Source of the DNA: Pseudoalteromonas luteoviolacea
Lineage (GTDB): Bacteria; Pseudomonadota; Gammaproteobacteria; Enterobacterales; Alteromonadaceae
Length of the DNA: 34,926 bases
Direction: 5' to 3'
Assembly (NCBI RefSeq): GCF_021654285.1
Contig: NZ_JAKFZS010000043.1
Span: 1 to 34,926 of the forward strand
Positions within the stretch are counted from its first letter, which is position 1. The number at the start of each line of letters is the position of its first letter. Under the pieces are notes generated by a model, which saw only the letters and a list, made by a program, of their open reading frames with translations, was not told where the DNA came from and made no database searches. Positions 1 to 9,080 of this stretch are shown in pieces. The position numbers and the translations under genes were made by a program.

Positions 1-3000
1 AAAGGCAACGTTTTGCCCACTGGGTGCTTGCGTGTCTAACGTAAGCGATAAATTACCCGCAGCGTTCGCCATATTACCCGCATTATCAACAGATTGCGCT
101 GAAATAGTATGACTGCCTGCTTGTAACGTAGACGATGTAATGCTCCACGTACCACCAGAGACAGTAGTACTACCGATATTACCGTCTAAATTGGATGACA
201 AGTTAATGGTGTCACCTGTAGTACCTGTGCCCGTGATCGTTGGTGTTGTATCGTTTGTAATATTATCTGTGTTGGACGTACCTGAATCACTACTGGCTGA
301 CAGGTCAGGCGTGCTCGGCGCGTTTGGTGCTGATGTATCTATAGTCACATTCAAAGCACTAGAGGCGCTACTTTCATTATTGCTTGCATCCGTTGCCTTT
401 GCTGTAATGGCATGAGTCGTTGCTGATAATGCACTTGTGGTGATCTGCCAATTGCCGCCTGTTGCGGTACCACTGCCAATCACTGTGCTGCCAGACTGGT
501 CGCTATACAACCTTACCGTACTGCCAGACTCCGCTGTACCACTGAATGTAGGCGTAGTGTCAGATGTGACATTATCGGTATTTGAGCCACCGCTGTCAGA
601 ACCTGCATCCAGATCTGGCGTGGAAGGCGCGTTTGGCGCGACATTATCTACAACCGTTATGGTAAATGACTCTTGGAATGTTGTCGTGCCATCACTTGTC
701 TGAACACAGACAATATAATCCCCAGCACTTAGTGCCGACTGAGTTTGTAAATTCGAACCGCTAATTTGGAAACTGCTGTTTCCGGTATTACTTGTACAAG
801 TACCGCTGGCACTGCTGCCACTATTCACTAGGCTATATGCATGCACATTGGCGCTATCGAGATCCGTGGTCGACAGCGTGCCCACATTCACACTTGTGCC
901 CGTTGCCGATTGATTCATACTCGTTGCAGATAATGCAATATCTGTTGGTGCATCATTCTGCGCTGCAATATTCACAACCGCTTGGTTTGTGCCTGTACTG
1001 TTCGCCGTACCATCGTTAAATGTGTAATCAAGCGTAACACTTGAAGGCGGGTCGTCAGATGTATTGCTGTAGGAAATAGATTGGATCACGCCATCAACAA
1101 TGGCCGATGTTGCGCTGGTATTAAATGTCAGAACAAGCGTACCGGCGGAGTTTGTCGTCACAGTACCAACACTGGTGCCATTATAAGTAAAGGTATTGCC
1201 CTGAGTTAACGTGCCTAGCAAACTCAAGTTTGCAAACACATCTTGTGCATTGGCGCCACCGTTTCGGGTGATGGTTAAAGACGCACCATTGTAATTACCC
1301 GTCCCCCCATTTAAGGCATCCAATTCTGTATCTGCTACAGTCGCATCACTATCAATGGCAACCGCTGAACCATTTTCTGTAAAGGAAGACAACCCGTTTA
1401 GTGAGCTAAGCACAGGCACATCATTGGCTGCAATAAAGGTGAGCACTGTGTTCGCGCCGCTATCAGCGACTGTAAAATCTAAACTTGCGCCTGGTGAATT
1501 TGTTAGCGTCAGGGCAATCTCAGCTGCTGCAAAGTCTGTCGCATCGGTATCCACTTGTAAGGTACTATTACCGTTAAATCTGACGTTGCTTGTGGTTAAC
1601 CCAGTGACACCCGTCACCGTGATCATATCGCCCACAGCAAGGTCTGCGATGGTATCCCCATTTAAATCGCTGGCACTACCGACAAAGTTATCATTCCCAC
1701 CGTTACCCGTTATAGAATCTGTGCCCGAACCAGGTCTTATCGTGTCGGCGCTGTCACCCCCTGTTAAAGTGTCATTACCAGTTAAATCGGTTGCGGAAAT
1801 CACCAAGCTATCTCCTGCTAACGCAGATGCGTTAATGGTGACTCCAGCATTAATAGCTGAGCCTGATGAGTTACTGACGGTGACTGTCCCGCCATTTGAA
1901 GAAAAGTTATCGGTAATGGTCACCGAAGTGACACTGTTAGAACCTAGCGAGATATTTTCAATACTTGAAACACTGGTCGAACTAAAGTCGAATGTGCCAC
2001 CACTGACCAAGTTCAATGTTTCAGTGCCCGCAGCGCCATTTATTGCTGTTGAAAAGTCACTGACATTTTGAGCGTCAATCGTTACTGTTGCGCCACTTAC
2101 CAATGACAGTGTGCCCACATTACTAAAACTTGCACCTGTTGTATTGGCACCATCACTGGCAGACACGATGTCGGCAGCTGTCGCTTGACCTGTTAACGAA
2201 CCCGAAAAGCTTTGCCCGGCAATATTAAAAGTAATTGCATCAGTCACCGATGTTGCCGTAACACTTGTCGTTGCGCCCACGTTGATTGTGCGCGTATTAC
2301 TAGAGTCATCGCCTATTGTGTAATTTTCTATGCCTGAGCGTGTTGTTATATCACCATCACCTGAGATCACGATGGTTTCTGTACCACCTGCGGTGATTGA
2401 GCCACTAAAGCTCTCATTTTGCGCTGCGGTCATCGTCACCGACGCGCCAGTTGCCAAGGCAAGATTAGTAATATTTAAAATGGTCGCGCCGCTAATATCT
2501 GCGCCATTGGATAAGCTCAATGTATCAGCGGACGTATTTTCCCCTGTGAGCGTGCCTGTAAATGTTAATGTCCCAACGTCAAAAGTCACGGCATCAGTGA
2601 CACTGTTTGCAGTCACTGAGTGACCAGCAGCAGCGACCGTTACCGTACGAGTGTTTGTACTGTCATCGCCAATAGTATAGTTTTCGATGCCAGCAACCGT
2701 TGACAGATCCCCATCGCCTGTCACAGAGACAGTCTCTGTACCAGCAGCCGTAACTGTGCCTGAAAACTGAGAAAGTTGTGCAGCACTAAATGTTGCGGAT
2801 GCGCCACTTGATAAAGTGAGGTTTTCAAAACCAGAAACTGTTGCACCAGCAATACTGCCGCCATTTCCGACACTAAGTGTATCTGTACCACTACCGCCTG
2901 CTAATGTACCTGTCGCGGTCAGAGTCCCCACATTGACAGTATCGTTGTTACCACTCCCTGTTAGGTTTTGACCAGCGCTGCCCAATGTAAATGTATTCCC

Positions 3001-4998
3001 GACGGATAGTACGTATGACTCTATTGCAGAATTGCCTGTTAACCCATCTGTGGCTGCTGAAATGGTAATCGTATCTGTGCCGGTTGCTGTCATGGAGCCA
3101 AAGCTATCATGCTGTGCTTCGGTCATGGTCACCGAAGCCCCAGAGTTCAACTCCAATACTTCTGTATTTGAAACAGTCGCACCCGCGATATTTGCGCCAC
3201 TTGAAAGACGCAGTGTATCGCCTGTCCCGCCACCAGCATCAAGTGTGCCTGTTGGTGTGAGTGCAGCGACATTAATGACATCGTTGGAGCTACTGCCCGA
3301 GACATTTTGCGACGCACTTCCCAAAGTGAATGTCATAGCAGCACCTAAAACATAGGTTTCAATGTCTGCATCCCCCGTCACAGCCGCATCACCATTACCA
3401 CTTGAGATAGTAAACTGGTTAATGCCTACACCGTTTATGGTGCTGAATGACTCATGCTGAGTCTCACTCAAGGTCAAGTTACCGTTGTTTGCCGCCTCTA
3501 ATGTCTCAAAGTTTGCTAGCGACGTCAGTCCACTGATATCCACACCATCTGATACGTTCAAGGTATCCGTACCACCGCCGCCATCCGCTGTAGACCCTGC
3601 AGCATGTGATGTTTGCGCTATGGTTAGAGATTCATTCTCACTAGTAAATAAAATCGCGGGGTTTAGGTTAGCACCCGTTGTGGTATTAAACGATGCACCC
3701 GACGAGGTGGTCGAAGTGACATTCGCGACACTCACTGTTGAGGTACGTGACACACTATTGTCAGTACCATCATTGACGACGACCGTTACCGTTCTGGCCG
3801 TTGTATTTGGTGTAGACGACGTATTGTTATAGGTTATAGCGTCTAAAAACGTCTGCACTTGGGCGAGTGTTGCTGTCGCCCCAGTAATCGAAATGGTATC
3901 TTGCAGGGTGATATCTGAGCTACCCGATACCCCATTTAAAGCATTTTGCGCCGAGCCTGTGACGTTCAGTCCTTCCGAGGCCCCGTCTTGGTCATTTGTC
4001 AGAGAAACCGTAATCGTTTTAATGGTATCTGACTCTGCATCTGTGACGCTGGCACTGTTAGTAATGCCAACCCCACCACTGCCCTCACTGAAAGAGGACG
4101 ACCTGTTATTACCACCAGCAGCCGTATCTAAATCTACCACAGGTGCGGTATTGGCCGCAGTGACTGTGGCACCGACTTTAAACGTATAGGTGCCTTCATT
4201 GGGATCATTACTGGTTATGGTCACCGTAGCATTTGGTGAGCCAACCGTAGTCGGATCTAGCTGAACAACAAATGTCGTGCTGGTGACCCCATTTAAAGAA
4301 CTAGCGCCAGGTTGGCTGGATATTGAAAAGTCACTGGAAGCTGAAATGCTCACTAATGGAGAGCCACTCAAATTAAGCGTAGAAGCTGCGATTACATTTT
4401 CTATGGTAAACGTACGAGTAAAATTGCTGCCACCCGTTTGGTGAGAACCAAAATCAGTATGGTTGCTTGCACTTAATGCCGTCGTGCCAGATGTAATTGA
4501 TTGACCGTTACCTTTTAAATTGATGTCCGGGTCTGGTGCTGCAGCGGTACAATCATTGGTATCAGGAAACCATACACCAGGTCCAGGCGCTGCTTCACAA
4601 CTGGCTTGGCTACCATAGGCGGTAGTACAACCAAAAGAGGCTTGGCAAGATGCCGCAAGCTCTTTGGCAATACTCACTTCACCATTAACTTGAGTTACTC
4701 CCATCCCTTGGCTGCCAAGTAAGCCTTGCGCTGCCAAAAAAGACAGCGTGGCTGATGTTGCATCATCTTGGTTATTTGGTTGCTCCTTCTTATGCTCAGC
4801 AATACCAAATACCTTATCCTGTTTATTGCTTTGCTTATTGTTAAAGTGAATACTGTCTGCAACTTGTATGGAGTTGAGCGACGGCACTTCGTGATTTGGC
4901 AAGAAGTAACTATCGGCAATATTTGAAGAAGAATTTGCAGCAACCAGTGATGGGATCATCACCCCTAATATCGAGGTCGTCATATCAAGTTTTTTCAT
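1..4998 (-). CDS. Giant repeat-rich secreted/surface protein (partial, C-terminus beyond window)
   Basis: An uninterrupted minus-strand frame of 1666 codons runs from an ATG at 4998-4996 to the window edge, so the gene is 3'-incomplete. The N-terminus (MKKLDMTTSILGVMIPSLVA) is a plausible export signal. Visible architecture: a low-complexity lead with a Cys-containing stretch near residues 105-150; an ASH/choice-of-anchor-D-like domain about 150-280; a cadherin-like segment about 283-435; Gly/Thr/Ser-rich beta-solenoid-like repeats about 465-985 with recurring phrases such as IENYTIGDDS and SGATVT; an RTX-like calcium-binding stretch near 1070-1120 (GGDSAD, GNGGND); another cadherin-like block about 1190-1350; then two tandem Ig-like repeats of about 100 residues each starting APNAPSTPDL, with a third beginning at the edge. 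The start codon overlaps the stop of the upstream gene as ATGA, with GGAGG 6 bases upstream, implying translational coupling. The role is probably a surface or adhesin-like protein; this is inference. Confidence 0.9.
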   Translation of the reverse strand, partial: MKKLDMTTSILGVMIPSLVAANSSSNIADSYFLPNHEVPSLNSIQVADSIHFNNKQSNKQDKVFGIAEHKKEQPNNQDDATSATLSFLAAQGLLGSQGMGVTQVNGEVSIAKELAASCQASFGCTTAYGSQASCEAAPGPGVWFPDTNDCTAAAPDPDINLKGNGQSITSGTTALSASNHTDFGSHQTGGSNFTRTFTIENVIAASTLNLSGSPLVSISASSDFSISSQPGASSLNGVTSTTFVVQLDPTTVGSPNATVTITSNDPNEGTYTFKVGATVTAANTAPVVDLDTAAGGNNRSSSFSEGSGGVGITNSASVTDAESDTIKTITVSLTNDQDGASEGLNVTGSAQNALNGVSGSSDITLQDTISITGATATLAQVQTFLDAITYNNTSSTPNTTARTVTVVVNDGTDNSVSRTSTVSVANVTSTTSSGASFNTTTGANLNPAILFTSENESLTIAQTSHAAGSTADGGGGTDTLNVSDGVDISGLTSLANFETLEAANNGNLTLSETQHESFSTINGVGINQFTISSGNGDAAVTGDADIETYVLGAAMTFTLGSASQNVSGSSSNDVINVAALTPTGTLDAGGGTGDTLRLSSGANIAGATVSNTEVLELNSGASVTMTEAQHDSFGSMTATGTDTITISAATDGLTGNSAIESYVLSVGNTFTLGSAGQNLTGSGNNDTVNVGTLTATGTLAGGSGTDTLSVGNGGSIAGATVSGFENLTLSSGASATFSAAQLSQFSGTVTAAGTETVSVTGDGDLSTVAGIENYTIGDDSTNTRTVTVAAAGHSVTANSVTDAVTFDVGTLTFTGTLTGENTSADTLSLSNGADISGATILNITNLALATGASVTMTAAQNESFSGSITAGGTETIVISGDGDITTRSGIENYTIGDDSSNTRTINVGATTSVTATSVTDAITFNIAGQSFSGSLTGQATAADIVSASDGANTTGASFSNVGTLSLVSGATVTIDAQNVSDFSTAINGAAGTETLNLVSGGTFDFSSTSVSSIENISLGSNSVTSVTITDNFSSNGGTVTVSNSSGSAINAGVTINASALAGDSLVISATDLTGNDTLTGGDSADTIRPGSGTDSITGNGGNDNFVGSASDLNGDTIADLAVGDMITVTGVTGLTTSNVRFNGNSTLQVDTDATDFAAAEIALTLTNSPGASLDFTVADSGANTVLTFIAANDVPVLSSLNGLSSFTENGSAVAIDSDATVADTELDALNGGTGNYNGASLTITRNGGANAQDVFANLSLLGTLTQGNTFTYNGTSVGTVTTNSAGTLVLTFNTSATSAIVDGVIQSISYSNTSDDPPSSVTLDYTFNDGTANSTGTNQAVVNIAAQNDAPTDIALSATSMNQSATGTSVNVGTLSTTDLDSANVHAYSLVNSGSSASGTCTSNTGNSSFQISGSNLQTQSALSAGDYIVCVQTSDGTTTFQESFTITVVDNVAPNAPSTPDLDAGSDSGGSNTDNVTSDTTPTFSGTAESGSTVRLYSDQSGSTVIGSGTATGGNWQITTSALSATTHAITAKATDASNNESSASSALNVTIDTSAPNAPSTPDLSASSDSGTSNTDNITNDTTPTITGTGTTGDTINLSSNLDGNIGSTTVSGGTWSITSSTLQAGSHTISAQSVDNAGNMANAAGNLSLTLDTQAPSGQNVAF

Positions 4999-6182
4999 TT
5001 CAATTCCTCCTTCGTAAACTCATATAAATGCGCAGAAATAGCGTCATCACCGCTGATCATTTCAGGAAATGTGGAGTTGGGAATAATGCAAAGATCGTAA
5101 AGTTGGCTTACATCGCCTTTAAACTGCAATTTGGATAGGATCTCACCGTTTTGCTTATTGATAATCCATATGCCACAGACAGTATCTTTTTGGGTATGCG
5201 CTTTGGTTAAAGGTATATCATTAACCACGGTAGACGAACGCACATGACTGGTCGCAACCAACATCAAATCACCATAAAATGTCAGTCCACGTGTAAAGCC
5301 AGGTAATGTGCATAAAACTGATTTTTCGCAAGTTTTTGGGTCGTAACACAGTATTTCACCTTCGCCTGAGTTACATAAGTACACTTTCCCATCATGGCAT
5401 CTTGGTGAATGCGGCATCGATAGCCCACTAATGAGTATTTCATTTTTTTCTACATCCATTAACGTGCCATTTAGCTCGGTTCGCCATGAATCTTGATAAT
5501 CTTGGGTGTTAAACGTTGTGACATATCTAGGTTGCCCATCTAACATGGCCATACCATTTAAATGACAACGGTCTTGCGGTTTTAACTCGCTGATAAAATG
5601 CGGCTTCCAACGGGGTGTAAAACCTGATTCTGAAGAAAGGGTCGCAAGACAAGAAAAGCTTGAGTTAACGACCCATAAGCCGTCATCGCCCCAAGCGATA
5701 TCGTGCGTATTGAGCGTCCCCGTCGTTAACGAAGAGCGCTCTGTAAATAAGACATCACATTGTTTTATTGCACTGATCTGCTCAGTTCTAAGCGCTTTAA
5801 ATGCATCGGTATCGCGTTGCTCATCTCGTAATTTACTTGCCAAAGAGTCAATATTGTCCACTTCACCGCTAAGTACACTTTTTCGAGACATACTACTTGC
5901 TTTAAAGTTCACTATTCGATTCACGGTACTGACTAAAAGTCTATCTTCACTGACACAGACGCCCATTGGCCTGACAAACTTTTTTACACTGCAATTCAGT
6001 GCCGTTCCACAGCTTCTAAGTAGCATCACAGCATGTGATTGATAGCTAGAAACAACCAGTGAGACCCCTAATGCTTGTAAGATTTTAGGGAAGTTCTCAC
6101 TATATTCACTCGCAAAGTCAATGTTGACCAGATCGGCCTCATCACCAGTACTTCCATAACCCTGTTCACGATACCCTTGCAT
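4995..6182 (-). CDS. TIGR03032 family protein (beta-propeller-like, function unknown)
   Basis: The 395-residue protein carries the hallmark core of the TIGR03032/DUF4915 family: HDIAWGDDGLWVVNSSFSCL, then RCHLNGMAM, PRYVT, a GLSMPHSPRCHDG motif, LCNSGEGE and LPGFTRGL. These short WVVN, YLCNSG and GLTFYG segments look like blades of a beta-propeller. The family is uncharacterised biochemically as far as I know. There is no signal peptide, so it is probably cytosolic. It lies 54 bp downstream of the S8 protease and overlaps the giant surface-protein gene by 4 bp (ATGA), so the two are likely made together. Homologues are commonly annotated near large repeat proteins and collar proteins (recalled, not checked). 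Family call is strong; role is unknown. Confidence 0.9.
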   Translation of the reverse strand: MQGYREQGYGSTGDEADLVNIDFASEYSENFPKILQALGVSLVVSSYQSHAVMLLRSCGTALNCSVKKFVRPMGVCVSEDRLLVSTVNRIVNFKASSMSRKSVLSGEVDNIDSLASKLRDEQRDTDAFKALRTEQISAIKQCDVLFTERSSLTTGTLNTHDIAWGDDGLWVVNSSFSCLATLSSESGFTPRWKPHFISELKPQDRCHLNGMAMLDGQPRYVTTFNTQDYQDSWRTELNGTLMDVEKNEILISGLSMPHSPRCHDGKVYLCNSGEGEILCYDPKTCEKSVLCTLPGFTRGLTFYGDLMLVATSHVRSSTVVNDIPLTKAHTQKDTVCGIWIINKQNGEILSKLQFKGDVSQLYDLCIIPNSTFPEMISGDDAISAHLYEFTKEELK

Positions 6183-6236
6183 GCCTTTACTCCTTAGTTA
6201 ACAGCGCGCAGTCTCTGTTTAAAAAATCAAACGAGC

Positions 6237-7373
6237 TTAATAATTGTTATTGAGTTTAATTTCATTGTTTGTCAGGCCGCACCCCAACAGGTGTGACACT
6301 TCTCCGGTGATCCAAGCTGCCGCCGAAGACGTCCCATGTTTAGTGAGATTTAAACCTTGTTCTTTTTTGGAAAATACGCCCGGTGCATATACATCGACGC
6401 ACCGACCATAATTTGAAAACGGTGCAATTGTTCCATCGAGAGACAATGCACCAACTGTTGTTACGCCTTTTATCAACGACAGCTTATTGCTCACACAAGC
6501 ATCCTGTGCATGGTTTCCTGCCGATACGATAATGTAAGAAATGCCCCCTTCCGTTAGCCCATAGCGGATCACGTTAGCCAGAAGTTCTGAAACAAAAGGC
6601 AGTGTCCAACTGCTATTAATGATGTCTACCTGCATTTTTTGAGACACACTGAATGCCAAAATCATGGCCGAATTTAAAGTGCTGGCTTGCTGAATACTCA
6701 CCAGCTCAGCTGCGGGAGCGCTTTTGCCAATTGCCTGTGACTTAAGGTTGCTTGCTATAACATTGGCAACCATGCTGCCATGACCATTTGTGCCCTCTGT
6801 TTTTGATAATAGTTGTTGGCGGTCTGCATCGTATGCGAGTAATACACTAAACGTTGAAAGTGCAGGCTCTGATAAACTCAAACCGTCATCAATAATTGCT
6901 ATACGTTTTGGATGATAAGACGAAATACACTGATGCCTGTGAAGCTGCCTCACTTGTTGCGCTTTCAATATACTATTAGGCGCTTGTTCAGCTTGTTCAT
7001 GTGCACGCACAATTGCAAAATCAGGCTGTATATTCACCACCCCGCTTAATTGCTTAAGCTGTTCATAAACAAATAAAAACTGTGTCGGTGCAGGTGATAT
7101 TAGAATGGTTGCACTCTCTACATTTTCCGCAAGTATTTGGATTGGCGCTATCGACTCAATGCCATTTGCTTTTTGTTTATCGATTTGAGCAATAAGTTTG
7201 TAATTTAAATAAAAATCCAATCCAATATTACTACTATAGATATCCGTTTGAGGTGATGGGTATAACCTAATTTCTTCAAGGTCATTTTTAAAAGTAATAT
7301 AAGGCTTCTCGGGGCTGTCACCAGCGACAGCCCAAAATGTAACCAGGATTAAAAAACAACCTAACAGTTTCAC
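6237..7373 (-). CDS. Subtilisin-like (S8 family) serine protease, exported
   Basis: The 378-residue protein has a signal peptide (MKLLGCFLILVTFWAVAG). The S8 catalytic triad is visible: Asp162 in IAIIDDGL, His198 in GTNGHGS and Ser349 in HGTSSAAAW, with oxyanion Asn287 in SAGNHAQ. Residues about 20-140 form an N-terminal region that could be a propeptide. The protein ends about 30 residues after the Ser motif, so there is little room for a C-terminal anchor or sorting domain. It is exported to the periplasm or beyond. Its position between collar-domain proteins and the giant repeat protein suggests it may mature one of the exported products of this train; that is inference. The start ATG leaves a 14-bp gap to the upstream collar gene. 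Confidence 0.93.
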   Translation of the reverse strand: MKLLGCFLILVTFWAVAGDSPEKPYITFKNDLEEIRLYPSPQTDIYSSNIGLDFYLNYKLIAQIDKQKANGIESIAPIQILAENVESATILISPAPTQFLFVYEQLKQLSGVVNIQPDFAIVRAHEQAEQAPNSILKAQQVRQLHRHQCISSYHPKRIAIIDDGLSLSEPALSTFSVLLAYDADRQQLLSKTEGTNGHGSMVANVIASNLKSQAIGKSAPAAELVSIQQASTLNSAMILAFSVSQKMQVDIINSSWTLPFVSELLANVIRYGLTEGGISYIIVSAGNHAQDACVSNKLSLIKGVTTVGALSLDGTIAPFSNYGRCVDVYAPGVFSKKEQGLNLTKHGTSSAAAWITGEVSHLLGCGLTNNEIKLNNNY

Positions 7374-7387
7374 AGCAAACTACTCAC

Positions 7388-7936
7388 CTAGCTCCTTGGG
7401 GGAAAAATGCCATCCATACACAAACAAAATTGTACAGCAAGGTATGGTTGTCTATTTTCATGCGCTTGATTTTGCCCACTACTCAATATCGCTTGAGGAT
7501 TCAAAGTAATGTTTGAGCCTCCCAAATCATCAGAAGAATATACACGAGCGACACCACCAGTGGTGGCTCTTGCCGCAGATAACAAACCAGTGCCATTGGA
7601 GCGATCAACCAGACCATCTTTGATGGTTTTACCTGCATATAACTCATGAGTATGTGATGGAAGTTCACTCTCCATTAACACAACATCCGGTAACCCAACC
7701 CGATTACCAAGATCGCCTGGGGAAAGACCAGGCCCAGTACCAAACATGGTTGGGCTTCTGCCTTGCAAATCTGGTAGCTGCATATTTGTCTGTCCATTGC
7801 CGCCATAAGTAGTACCAATCACAGCAAACAATGCCTGATTTTGCGAAATATCAACAAACTGGCCATCACAAAACGCATAACTAACCGGAGCGAAGGTATA
7901 TGGCAACATATCAACTTGACCAATAAATGGATCCAT
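7388..7936 (-). CDS. Phage tail collar domain protein (microcystin-dependent-protein type), paralogue 3
   Basis: The 182-residue protein has the tail-collar fold signature: N-terminal FIGQVDMLPYTFAP, CDGQ, ALFAVIGTTYGGNG, LPDLQGR, a LPSHTHEL histidine motif, then HENRQPYLAVQF and the C-terminal GIFPPRS. Collar domains form trimeric tips in phage fibres, but this compact three-copy form is typical of chromosomal microcystin-dependent-protein (MdpB-like) clusters rather than prophages. It is last of three consecutive paralogues, 12 bp from its upstream neighbour. It keeps a C-x-C pair (FCLCMDG) near the C-terminus. Its molecular role is unknown; assembly with its two paralogues is inferred from similarity and adjacency. 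Confidence 0.92.
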   Translation of the reverse strand: MDPFIGQVDMLPYTFAPVSYAFCDGQFVDISQNQALFAVIGTTYGGNGQTNMQLPDLQGRSPTMFGTGPGLSPGDLGNRVGLPDVVLMESELPSHTHELYAGKTIKDGLVDRSNGTGLLSAARATTGGVARVYSSDDLGGSNITLNPQAILSSGQNQAHENRQPYLAVQFCLCMDGIFPPRS

Positions 7937-7948
7937 TTCAATACTCCT

Positions 7949-8476
7949 TTAATTCCGAGACGGGTACAAACCGTTCATACAAATGATAAAACCGAGATAC
8001 AGCATAGGCATTCTGTTTTCGTGCGCTTCATCACCACCGGTTGTGCCTATGGCTCGAGCGCTGAATGGGTTCGTTTCTAACCCTGCGGTAGAATCAGGTA
8101 AAAAATGTAGCTCGCTACCAATATAAGATTGCCCATCAACTGGAGCTTGTAACTCAGACGTCGCACTAGTTATTTGTACGGGGTGACTGTGTGCTGGTAA
8201 TTGTGAGGTCGATAACACAACTTGTTCAACACCATACCGCTGACCTATCACTCGATTTGTCAGGCCTGGCCCCTGCCCATCACCCACTGGTATTCGCCCT
8301 CGCATGTCAGGCAACCCATAAGTACTGCGGCCGTCACCACCGTAGTTAGAGCCCAATAGACTGAACAAAGATTGATTATCCGTTATCGCTTGTAGCTGGC
8401 CTGCACAGTATGACCAGTGGTATGGTGAATACACGCCTGCAAACATACGAATTTCACCTAAATATGCATCACTCAT
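7949..8476 (-). CDS. Phage tail collar domain protein (microcystin-dependent-protein type), paralogue 2
   Basis: The 175-residue protein is a close structural paralogue of its two neighbours: YLGEIRMFAG, CAGQLQAI, SLFSLLGSNYGGDG, LPDMRGRIPVG, LPAHSHPV, HENRMPMLYLGF and C-terminal NGLYPSRN. The sequence between the central His motif and HENR is short and divergent, which is the usual variable insert of these proteins. There is no signal peptide. It is flanked by paralogues at 12 bp and 15 bp, so the three are certainly co-transcribed. It retains a single Cys in ICMNG close to the end. The domain family is clear; the biological role is not. Confidence 0.92.
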   Translation of the reverse strand: MSDAYLGEIRMFAGVYSPYHWSYCAGQLQAITDNQSLFSLLGSNYGGDGRSTYGLPDMRGRIPVGDGQGPGLTNRVIGQRYGVEQVVLSTSQLPAHSHPVQITSATSELQAPVDGQSYIGSELHFLPDSTAGLETNPFSARAIGTTGGDEAHENRMPMLYLGFIICMNGLYPSRN

Positions 8477-8491
8477 ATTATGCTCCTGTAC

Positions 8492-9040
8492 TTAGTTTCT
8501 TGGCGGATACGCACCGTTAAGTGCAATCACAAAACCCAGAACCGTTGTTGGTTGTAAATTAGTATGAGGTGCGTTTTGCCCTACAGTGCCAATACTTTGC
8601 GATGACAAGGTATCCAAACCACCTGAGTTTTGCGCGTAAAACTTTTTTACCCCAGCCGGAAACTGCGTGTTTGCAGTCGATATTGTGTAACGCGCTGTTG
8701 GATTGGCGTTACTAAATGGTAGGAAGCTATCACCTTCCAAAGAATCAACTTGAAAATCGTGGTTATGTCCCGTCTGAGCATTACTCAGCGTAACTTCCTC
8801 AAAACCGCCCTTCTGACCTTGTTGCACTATACCGTATTTACCTTGATAAACAGGCGCTCGCCCTCGCATATCAGGTAGTCCAAAGTTCGTTCGTGCATCG
8901 CCACCGAAAGTATCTGAGAGCAATGAAAATAGCGCTGGGTTGTCGTTGACAGGAATCAATGCACCATTGCACGCAGCCCAGTGTACAGGTGGAAAGTTAA
9001 AGGCAATCATCTGCATCATGCCTAAATACGGATTAACCAT
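8492..9040 (-). CDS. Phage tail collar domain protein (microcystin-dependent-protein type), paralogue 1
   Basis: A protein of about 182 residues: YLGMMQMIAFNFPP, CNGALIPV, ALFSLLSDTFGGDAR, LPDMRGRAPV, then HNHDF in place of the LPxHxH motif, HTNLQPTTVLGFV and C-terminal NGAYPPRN. It is the most divergent of the trio: it has lost the C-terminal Cys (IALNG rather than ICMNG) and carries a longer insert. I prefer the ATG at 9040 over a GTG three codons upstream because an AGGAG lies 8 bases before it. First of the trio, 40 bp after the DUF6916-like gene. The pattern fits a hetero-oligomer of three related subunits, which is inference. Confidence 0.9.
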   Translation of the reverse strand: MVNPYLGMMQMIAFNFPPVHWAACNGALIPVNDNPALFSLLSDTFGGDARTNFGLPDMRGRAPVYQGKYGIVQQGQKGGFEEVTLSNAQTGHNHDFQVDSLEGDSFLPFSNANPTARYTISTANTQFPAGVKKFYAQNSGGLDTLSSQSIGTVGQNAPHTNLQPTTVLGFVIALNGAYPPRN

Positions 9041-9080
9041 AAAAACCACTCCTTACTTTTGACTTGGGTTTCCCCACTTC

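Noticed and set aside
2000..3600. Regular short repeats resembling a CRISPR or satellite array
   Set aside because: The repeats are in-frame protein repeats of imperfect identity and irregular length, not identical direct repeats with unique spacers.
140..4189. Series of plus-strand open frames of 75-238 residues
   Set aside because: They lie antisense to the continuous giant minus-strand gene, have low-complexity Val/Pro/Ser-rich translations that mirror its Thr/Gly/Asn codons, and lack ribosome-binding sites.
7388..9040. Prophage remnant
   Set aside because: The collar-domain genes have no capsid, portal, integrase or lysis neighbours, and the accompanying genes (GNAT, DUF6916-like, dioxygenase) are typical of chromosomal collar clusters.
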